Below are positions 56,967 to 64,000 of a stretch of 64,000 nt of DNA, piece after piece. The notes beneath the pieces were generated by a model that was given only the letters and a program-made list of their open reading frames with translations, was not told the DNA's origin and ran no database searches. Position numbers and translations under genes: made by a program. This DNA comes from Sipunculus nudus (lineage: Eukaryota > Annelida > Sipuncula > Golfingiida > Sipunculidae): assembly GCA_026874595.1 (NCBI GenBank), contig CM049322.1, positions 26,073,400-26,137,399 on the forward strand, in the 5' to 3' direction. Each line of letters begins with the position of its first letter. Positions within the stretch are counted from its first letter, which is position 1.

Positions 56967-57400
56967 AACAAAATCCGATAAAGTTTTTTAGATGACTGAT
57001 TTTTGCATAAAGTTTGTCGATGCTAACTCCTGCCATATTCAAGATTGTATGGGTTAACGTACAGACGCCGCACGGACACATGACGCCGCACAATCACATA
57101 AGCTTACAGGTTTGCTAAAATAATTCAGTCCCACAACATTTGACATGCGACTGATTTTTGCATAAAATCTGGTGAAGCTAGTTACTGCTGTTTCCGAGAT
57201 ATTATTGGTTAATGTACAGGAGATTTAAAAGTTGATGCAGGTGTTGCAAGCAGTACCTCAATTTTAAATATGAATCATATGACCAACATTTGTATATATA
57301 TGGTGATGCTAGTTCCTGCCGTTTCTTAGATTGTAATCTTTGTATGCTTATTTCACAAAATGACTAAGTTCAGCTTCCTGTAACTCTGTTTCTTTAGCAG
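56967..57400 (+). repeat. Repeat C copies
   Basis: GATGACTGATTTTTGCATAAAG, then an ACAGACGCCGCACGGACAC tract, then CATAAGCTTACAGGTTTGCT (C terminus), then a second partial C unit. Confidence 0.6.
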
Positions 57401-57705
57401 GTGATAAATCTGTCCATGATCAATAAGAAAAGCAAGAATCATAACAATTCATGCATTAATTATTTAGATACTAGCGCTATTTTTTTTTTTTTAATTTCAT
57501 TATTTTGGGGTGCATGATAGGAGAATATAGATCACAGTGATCTAATTTCATGTTATGGAGATTTTTTTCGGAGCTTCATAGATGTTAACCCTGTTTCTAG
57601 GTCCAGCAGTTATGAATTGTACCTGGTTTATGATCAACCAGATGGCTGGATGGACACAGCATGATCGCTATAGCTTAGATAAGTTACAGCCAGGTGAGCT
57701 AAAAA
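57401..57705 (+). repeat. Repeat A fragment with hairpin RE10
   Basis: A-family phrases CTGTCCATGATCAATAA, TTATTTTGGGGTGCATGATA and GGTCCAGCAGTTATGAATTG, then a decayed hairpin GCTATAGCTTAGATAAGTTA...CAGGTGAGCTAAAA at 57667-57701. Confidence 0.6.
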
Positions 57706-58249
57706 CCTGAGTCAAGAACATGATCACCTGTACACATGTTTCTGAATACTGAAATGCCAAGAGGAAAACTGCTATTTAACTTTGTATGGACAAGCTAGTC
57801 TTAAATCTTGGTGGGTATGTGCACAGAATGGGCATACATGTTTCACACAATCCTACTGCTAAAGATATTTTGAGCTCCACTTTCAGTTGGGTAAAAATAA
57901 AACGTTTCCCAGTCTGGGGGTTGAACTTGGCTAGTTTTGTAAAAGTACTGGCTATATTAATACATGTAGTGGAATGTGTATTTACCAGGGACTGTTCAAG
58001 GATACAAAAGCAATTCTGCCAGATTCACAAGCAAACCTCTTTACTTCTATCACATTTGGTAAACCCTTAACCCTAATGACAAACTTGTGCATGTCTCTGA
58101 ATATATATACATGTATAATATTATGTGTGTGTGTAATTCACCATCCTGAGTTAAATTACAGGGTCCTTTACACAAACACTCGAGTTGTATCAAAGCCATT
58201 TGTCCTTGAAGTCTGTAAAAGACCAGGCTGTGTGGGTTTGTACATATAT
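57706..58249. other. Downstream (3') flank of the zinc-finger gene
   Basis: Probable 3' UTR side of the minus-strand gene. I see no canonical AATAAA on minus within this interval. The 94- and 203-residue plus-strand frames run opposite or beside the gene and have no motifs. Confidence 0.4.
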
Positions 58250-61189
58250 TCACTCAGACTCAGGCTCCTCCTTCATAATGATAACTGGGGTCCCCTCTCC
58301 AATGTTATCACTCTCTTCTATAGGCTGCCTTGGTGCAGATTTTCGTTTCTTTCTTTTTTGTACAGGGCCATGGATTTCCATATGACGTTTCATGTTGCGG
58401 TCATGTTTGAATCTTTTCCCACAAAACTCACACATGTGCGGTCCATCCCCTGTATGTCTCTTCATATGACGCTGCAGATCTTCCTCTGTGAAAAAAGTTT
58501 TTTCACACATAGTGCAGGGAATTTCTCCATACACTTTTTCACCTCCCTCGGTCTTGAATTTGTGAATGACAGAGTGACGATCTAGATTGCGCTGAAACTT
58601 AAATCTTTGGTCACACACTTCACATTTAAATTCTCCTGAGCCAAGATGGCACTCTGAGTGTTCCTTCAATTCCTCAGCTGTTTCATACATCATATTGCAT
58701 TTAAGGCAGACATGTTTCACTTCACTTTCAGATCCAGGCTTGCTTAACATTTTCTCAAATGTACTGCTGACATGATTTCCAAGGTGACGCTTCAAATTTT
58801 TCTCATACTTGAACCTACTGTTACATAAATGGCATTTATGTGCTCCTACCCCAAAGTGCTTGGCTAAGTGTTCTTCAAGCTTGTCACTTGAAGAGAACAC
58901 TTTGCTGCATTCTTCACACACAAATGTTTCAGACTGATTGCTTTTTATTTTTACTCGCTCTTTTTCTGCATGAGATCTCATGTGTCCCTGGAAACTCCGC
59001 AGAATCAAGTAGGTTTTGTCACATATGCTGCAAAAATACGGTGGTTTACTGTTGTCCATACTGACATTTTGAGTTTTAGCCTTTTCAGCACCCTCCTTGT
59101 GTTTTGCCTCATGACGCCAAAGATTGTACTTGTACTTGAACATTTTACCACATTTCTTGCACATATAGTGCCCGTCTTCAGAGTGGGTACGCTCATGCCT
59201 CATCAGTTTTGCTCCTGTGGGAAACATCTTCCCACAGATAGAACATGCCATTTTGGAATCCACTTTTGGTGTATCCATCTTTGATGCCTCTTCTTGCTTT
59301 TCAATTCCATGGTTTGGCTTTAGCTTTTGTGTGCCTCCTACTTTTCTTTGTCTGCCCCTTCTCTTTGGTGGGTCTGTTTGAACCTTGGGATGCCAGACCT
59401 GTACATGCTTTCGCAGTGTTGTTATTAATACAAAAGATTTACCACATTCTTCGCACAAGTATGGCCTTTTTCCACTGTGTGTGCGACAGTGGTCCTTCCA
59501 ACTGTCTGACCTGGTAAATCCTTTCCCACAGTCTTTACACAGATAAGGTTTCTCTCCCTTGTGTGTCTGAATATGCTTCAGTAAATCTTCTTTAACTGAA
59601 AACAGCATCCCACAACCTTTGCATAGAAATGGTTTCTTGCCAGGAGTTGGTTTGGTCTCTGTGTGAGATATATGCTCATGTTTATCTCGCTCCTCTGTGT
59701 TACTAAACCCTGTGCCACAGGTGCGACACACAATAACATTGTCCTCCTCATGTGAAAACAAATGATTTCTTAATTCTCTGGAGCTGCTGAAATGAATATT
59801 GCAATAATTGCAGAGCTTCCCACTATGTATTTTCATGTGCTCTTCTAATTTCTTTTTCAGGAAAAACTCTTGCCCACAAGTATCACATTTATTGGGAGGC
59901 TTGTATTCATGGATCTTTGCATGCCTTTGCATAACATCAGGTCTATAGAAAGAACGCTGGCAAACATTACAAACATAAGGCCGGACCCCTTTATGTTTAT
60001 TTTTATGTCCTTTTAGGACAAGTGGGTTAGAAAAGACTTCATGACATTCATCACAGAAATAGGTCTTCTTTGCTCGTGTACTGACACGTGCTGGTTTTTC
60101 TGCATTTTCTTTGGCTTTTCCTTGGTCTGGGAGCTTTTGGCAAGCATTTGTCTCTCTGTGTTTCTGGTAGTCCTCAAGATCAGAAACTGTTTCATTGCAA
60201 TCTAGACATAAGTATACATTCCTAGATGATGTACAGAGTTTCATGTGCTCACTTAGAGCCTCCTCTGATATGAATCCACTGTGGCAAGTGGTGCAAAGTA
60301 ACAAGTTCTGCTGACTCTGCTCCACTGCCCTGATATCTTCTCGTGGTAACGACTCACTGATTTCATTCACAATATCTTCAATTTTAACTGGGACCTCTGA
60401 TAGGGTCATTATTTGGTCTGGTTGTTCTGTGGTTTCTTCACTCCTCATGCACAGGAAATATCGCATCCCATGCCCTGTGCGTATTGTCAAGGAAACTTCC
60501 CCCAGTCGCTGAAACTTCTTATCCACTTCAGTGCAGGAGTACTGCCTTTCACCTTCAGGGGTCATCAACTGTAGTTCAAACTCTCTGGACTGTAATGATG
60601 TCATCTCTTCCTCATTGTATATATAGGACTCTTCCCATGTTTTTGCTTTTATGAACATTTCCAGTTTTCCTGGCATTGTCTCAGTATCCTTTGCTATTAA
60701 ATTCTGTGAACTTTTTTCAGGGCTTTTAAGCTTAACACTGGACGAATCAGAGGGTGTTAGGCTGTGATCATGTTGCTTTGGTTCTGATGATGTGGTAGCT
60801 GGTGTTTGTTTCAATGAACTGCTTTCATTAGGTTGTCTCATATTGTCACCAGTTGTGACAATGCACACAGTTTTTCCAGGATGCATCTGGAGGTGGGCTT
60901 GTAATGTTTCAAGACTGTCACAACTAACACTACACTCTGTACACAAGTACATTTTGGGTGGTCGATGGCTCTGTCTGTGAGTTATCAGCGCCTCTTCTGA
61001 GGGGAACAGAATACTGCAATCCTCACACAGACTTGGTTTTTGCAATATGTGAATATTTTGGACACTGGTTTCTCCAGCTGCATTTGATACAGGTTGCTCA
61101 GCATTAGTTGTAACATCAAGCTGTGATTCCATAGCAGACTCCAGCACCTGCATGGTAACAACTGTTCCCACCAGTTGATTGGATGCCAT
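58250..61189 (-). CDS. C2H2 zinc-finger protein, 979 aa, 21 fingers
   Basis: Predicted nuclear DNA-binding protein, probably a transcription regulator; target unknown. The first in-frame ATG is at 61189 in a strong context (ACAATGGC). The open frame extends to 61240 but there begins with TTG, and an in-frame stop lies further upstream. Fingers (residues from this Met): 55-75, 83-103, 299-319 and 328-350 (both C2HC), 379-399, 407-427, 435-455, 460-480, 488-509, 523-543, 551-571, 579-600, then a basic linker with PKRRGRQRK (608-616), then 649-669, 677-697, 720-740, 758-778, 786-806, 828-848, 856-876, 892-912, 920-940. Linkers such as GEKPYLC join fingers 10-12. Between fingers 2 and 3, residues 174-250 look folded but match no family I know. 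Basic tail QKRKKRKS (944-951). VKIED and MKEEP fit SUMO-attachment consensus. One uninterrupted coding exon, no frame damage. Orthology not determined; no KRAB, BTB, SCAN or ZAD domain seen. Confidence 0.93.
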   Translation of the reverse strand: MASNQLVGTVVTMQVLESAMESQLDVTTNAEQPVSNAAGETSVQNIHILQKPSLCEDCSILFPSEEALITHRQSHRPPKMYLCTECSVSCDSLETLQAHLQMHPGKTVCIVTTGDNMRQPNESSSLKQTPATTSSEPKQHDHSLTPSDSSSVKLKSPEKSSQNLIAKDTETMPGKLEMFIKAKTWEESYIYNEEEMTSLQSREFELQLMTPEGERQYSCTEVDKKFQRLGEVSLTIRTGHGMRYFLCMRSEETTEQPDQIMTLSEVPVKIEDIVNEISESLPREDIRAVEQSQQNLLLCTTCHSGFISEEALSEHMKLCTSSRNVYLCLDCNETVSDLEDYQKHRETNACQKLPDQGKAKENAEKPARVSTRAKKTYFCDECHEVFSNPLVLKGHKNKHKGVRPYVCNVCQRSFYRPDVMQRHAKIHEYKPPNKCDTCGQEFFLKKKLEEHMKIHSGKLCNYCNIHFSSSRELRNHLFSHEEDNVIVCRTCGTGFSNTEERDKHEHISHTETKPTPGKKPFLCKGCGMLFSVKEDLLKHIQTHKGEKPYLCKDCGKGFTRSDSWKDHCRTHSGKRPYLCEECGKSFVLITTLRKHVQVWHPKVQTDPPKRRGRQRKVGGTQKLKPNHGIEKQEEASKMDTPKVDSKMACSICGKMFPTGAKLMRHERTHSEDGHYMCKKCGKMFKYKYNLWRHEAKHKEGAEKAKTQNVSMDNSKPPYFCSICDKTYLILRSFQGHMRSHAEKERVKIKSNQSETFVCEECSKVFSSSDKLEEHLAKHFGVGAHKCHLCNSRFKYEKNLKRHLGNHVSSTFEKMLSKPGSESEVKHVCLKCNMMYETAEELKEHSECHLGSGEFKCEVCDQRFKFQRNLDRHSVIHKFKTEGGEKVYGEIPCTMCEKTFFTEEDLQRHMKRHTGDGPHMCEFCGKRFKHDRNMKRHMEIHGPVQKRKKRKSAPRQPIEESDNIGEGTPVIIMKEEPESE

Positions 61190-61344
61190 TGTGGTCAAAC
61201 AATAAATGCTGATTGAAAATTCCTCACAGCATCTGGCCAATTGCTTGATAATGTCAATGTGTACTTTTGTTACATTCCAAAAGTACTTAGGTCATCATGG
61301 TCTACTGCAATTCTCTGCGACACTGGCAACACCCAATTTTATAT
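61190..61344 (-). promoter_or_regulatory. Likely 5' UTR with a splice acceptor at its upstream edge
   Basis: On minus, GTTTATGTCTTTCAG ends at 61345, a pyrimidine-rich acceptor just before the region joined to the ATG at 61189. This suggests a non-coding first exon further upstream, beyond or within the repeats at 61.4-64 kb or outside the window. A second weaker AG (TTGCAG) lies at about 61300. Confidence 0.4.
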
Positions 61345-61369
61345 CTGAAAGACATAAACATTACATATT

Positions 61370-61465
61370 ATTAACGAACCTGTGAGCTTATGCAATTGTG
61401 TGGCATTGTCTGTTATCTGAACGTTAACCCTTACTATCTCAAAAACGGCTTCACCAAATTTTATG
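61370..61465 (-). repeat. Repeat C terminus
   Basis: AACGAACCTGTGAGCTTATG on plus is the reverse complement of the C end, followed by the reverse of its body (CTTCACCAAATTTTATGCA). Confidence 0.6.
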
Positions 61466-61642
61466 CAACAAGGCCTACAGGCCTAATGCGAACCTGTGGA
61501 ATGGGATATACATCAGGTATAATGCTTCCATGCTGGACCATTACTTTTGAAGTACATGTGTGACATGTTATGTACAATTCAAGCACTGAACATTTTGAAC
61601 CCCAGTGCATGCACCAATTACACAAACGTCACTGCTGAAATG
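61466..61642 (-). repeat. Repeat B, main part (rest at 63201-63228)
   Basis: AAGGCCTACAGGCCTAATGC to CACTGCTGAAATG. The remaining B bases (CATGGACGCACAACACAAC) lie on the far side of the hAT insertion, directly joined to LE10. Confidence 0.7.
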
Positions 61643-63200
61643 CAGGGTTGGCAAGTTTTAGGCAGGAAGGTTTTAACCATAGATTATAACCTGGTTAAAA
61701 CTGCCCCGCCTATAACAGGATTAAGGCAGGTAAAGTGCCTAAAACCTATATTTGTTTAAATTTTGACTTTAAGATCTATAAAACTACCAAACTGGCTGGG
61801 GTGATGCAGTCACAAGGCTTTGCTTGGCTTCTGGAAGGTTTCAGGTATCAGTAATGCATGATCTGTTGGCTGGCATCATGCAGTCTTCAATGAGGGTGTA
61901 TAGGTTTCTTCAGCATGAAACCATGTTTGTGAGGCCAAGGTAATGTCATTATGATGAGCCTTTGGGTTTGCTGATGAGTGCCCTGCTACCTGGAATGATG
62001 TAATACAGCCTCCAGTATGCCTCTTGTAAGGCAGGGTGTCAGAGGGGGAGGCCATGCTTGATTAGACATTTTAATTTTAAATATATCAGGGTGATGGGGT
62101 CACAAGTCCCACTGCTGTGTCCTATTAGATGTTCATGTGAACTTTCATACATGACTAGGATGATGCAATCAAAGCCCTTGCCCTAAAACTGTTCTTGAGT
62201 CAAACATTTTACTGAGTGATGCAGTCAGGGCCCCTGACCATGACATGTGGGTTTCTCAGGCCTTTAGGTTGAACACTGCCCAAAAGTGATTATGAATATT
62301 GTGGTTTGCAACATATTCACTGCAATATATTTTCGCATTATTCAGTTTTATACTAATTTTAGTGTTTCATGTGGGTTCCATTTTCACAATCTCATCATAT
62401 AGTTAACACAGCATATCCATCATTATACAGACAATAAGTATGTGCACAAAATCTCAAAATTTGACAACGGATGACTTATAGTAAAGGGAATAAACAACAA
62501 GTGGATATTCTTGTTCATTATCAGATAATGTAAAAGATAATACCATATTTTTAGTTTATGGCTAGCATAAAAGATCTGTTATAATTTTAAAAATCAATCT
62601 TTTGCTTTTTGCCATTTGATGCTACAGGCATACAAATCATACATTATATGTAAGTGAGACTGCAGTATAAAGGACTATTCATCAGTGTAAATGGGACAAC
62701 TTTTTAAATTCGGGAAAACTTCTTTCGCATATATATCAAAATTTAATCCCTTGTTATCAAAAAGTCAATCAAAGTATCTGGTTATAAACTTACAGTATGA
62801 GCATTCTTTTATAAATTGGCAGTAATGGTGGTAAAGGAGATAGGAGACCTCAGAACATGATTTGGGGATACAAGCTAAAACTGTCAGAGAACAGTGTTCA
62901 TATAGAAAACCTATAGTAGTCTTGTATTCATTTGTTTCTTTTTTTTTGTATCATGGTTTAATTTATTTACTTTGAATAAAATATTCCTCACTTTTAATTT
63001 GTTTAGAATATTTCTTTAATGCATTTAGCTATGTAACTATAAAATATAGTTAAACTGCAAGTCATAAGTGAGGGTATGTAAGGTTTTAGGCATTTAAAGG
63101 CAGTTTTAGGCAGGTTATAACCTATTTTAGGCAGTTAAAGGCAAGTTTTAGGCTCTGCCCTGCCGAAAACAGGTTTTGGGCAGCCTAAAACCCAACCCAG
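61643..63200. mobile_element. Second hAT-type element, 1.56 kb, non-autonomous
   Basis: Inserted in repeat B with a perfect 8-bp duplication CTGAAATG (61635-61642 and 63201-63208). The ends are similar inverted repeats: left CAGGGTTGGCAAGTTTTAGG, right (on minus) CTGGGTTGGGTTTTAGGC. Many TTTTAGGCA/AGGCAGTT subterminal repeats occur within about 120 bp of both ends, typical of transposase-binding sites in this superfamily. No transposase frame. Confidence 0.82.
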
Positions 63201-63227
63201 CTGAAATGTGTCATGGACGCACAACAC

Positions 63228-64000
63228 AACAAGTGACCCATGGGTCATGACGCTCAGCTGACTGGGAAGAGATTCGCAAAAGGAAATTTTATCATCTGAA
63301 TGGTAGTATATACCCATTCAACTGAAGCATCAAACAGATTAACCAACAGACCAAGATTGTGTCTGTATTTATATATCTCAAAAATAGAGAAAAAATGCGT
63401 AAACTTTAAAAAAAAATACAGGTGGCTCCACCAGTCTGCAGAAACTAATAAAAATACTTAATGGTCAAAATCCATGCAAAGAATCATGGTGATCTCTGCA
63501 TTAGTTGTTCAGATACTTCAGCTTTTATATCAAATTTTCCATTATTCTGAGGGATACTTCGGAGTCCAATAGCTTGAAGGGACCCTTGCATGACAGGAAT
63601 GAAGATTCTAGGTCCAGTTGTTAGGATTTGTACCCTGTTGACAGATAACCACATCTTTAAAGGTTTCAAAAATAGAGAAAAAAAATTGTAAAAATTTGAA
63701 AAAAAAAATAGAGGTGGCACACCCAGTCTGCAGAAACTGATGGAACACCTCATGATCAATATGTATGCCAAAAATCATGACCATCAGTGTTGTAGTTATT
63801 AAGATACTGCAGTTTTTGTATCAAATTTTCATTATTCTGGGGGGTATTTTGGAGCCATACAAATTAAAGATTAAAGAACCTGTAAAGAAAAGCTGACATG
63901 TATAAACTGGAAGAATAGATATGGTAAAGTGAAAATGTTCAGAGCTATCAAAATAACTAGATATCCCCAGACATAGTAGGCCCCCCCCCCCTTCAAGAAT
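63228..64000 (+). repeat. Repeat A element starting with left-end module LE10, running off the window
   Basis: ACAAGTGACCCATGGGTCAT then GACGCTCAGCTGACTGGGAA, followed by A units (CAGGTGGCTCCACCAGTCTG at 63419, GGTGGCACACCCAGTCTG at 63714, TTATTCTGGGGGGTA at 63832). The end lies beyond 64000, and the window closes with a C run. Confidence 0.7.

Noticed and set aside
57974-58585. 203-residue plus-strand frame overlapping the zinc-finger gene end
   Set aside because: Mostly antisense to the coding exon and its 3' flank, with no recognisable motif.
61190-61240. Longer N-terminus (17 extra residues) for the zinc-finger protein
   Set aside because: The codon at 61240 is TTG, not ATG. There is no in-frame ATG between the upstream stop and the ATG at 61189, which has a good context.

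Overview
This is a eukaryotic, AT-rich and very repeat-dense window. It holds one clearly intact protein gene: a large C2H2 zinc-finger gene on the minus strand (58250-61189). Almost everything else is mobile DNA and its debris: non-LTR retrotransposons of three types, at least four LTR-retroelement insertions, two hAT-type elements with perfect 8-bp target duplications, tRNA-derived repeats, and many tandem/interspersed repeat families. The style of the repeats (tandem cores followed by GGAC/ACGG microsatellites and a terminal hairpin) recalls pearl- and Helentron-like elements of bivalve molluscs. I therefore suspect a lophotrochozoan, probably a mollusc. That assignment is an inference; no single gene proves it.

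Layout. 1-5.5 kb: repeat modules (named here A, B, D, H, L), including an inverted pair at 585-745 and 4306-4478. 5.6-7.7 kb: repeat E, interrupted by an 840-bp insert that carries three tRNA-like units and is flanked by a 13-bp duplication. 7.7-9.7 kb: repeat A and simple repeats. 9.7-11.8 kb: mostly unique, partly CpG-rich DNA. 11.8-16.3 kb: a CR1/L2/Rex1-like LINE split by a second LINE, itself split by a solo LTR, next to a Ty3/Gypsy integrase remnant. 16.3-19.4 kb: repeat fragments and quiet DNA. 19.4-23.3 kb: repeat G and a long dimeric tandem array (F). 23.3-28.6 kb: D, Q and an eight-unit A array, then a hAT element carrying another A copy. 28.6-35.2 kb: K, D, E, F and C repeats. 35.2-41.5 kb: an L1/Tx1-like LINE split by a 4.4-kb LTR element with no recognisable gag or pol. 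41.5-50 kb: C, R, H, D, B and F repeats and an LTR relic. 50.1-52.8 kb: a very young LTR element with near-identical LTRs. 52.8-57.7 kb: E, G (inverted relative to 19.4 kb), C, a tRNA-derived SINE, and array M, which carries four CTCF-like motifs. 58.2-61.3 kb: the zinc-finger gene. 61.4-64 kb: C and B repeats, a second hAT element, and the start of another A element.

The repeats form a system. Different bodies share the same left-end motif (core GACCCATGGGTC followed by GCTCAGCTGA) or the same right-end hairpin (TAGCTCAG...CTGAGCTA) preceded by GGAC repeats. Most unit types carry the 12-bp palindrome GGTGGCGCCACC. This modular set of elements is the strongest candidate here for something not well described. 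Repeat-family letters are my own labels. Boundaries not fixed by target duplications are approximate.
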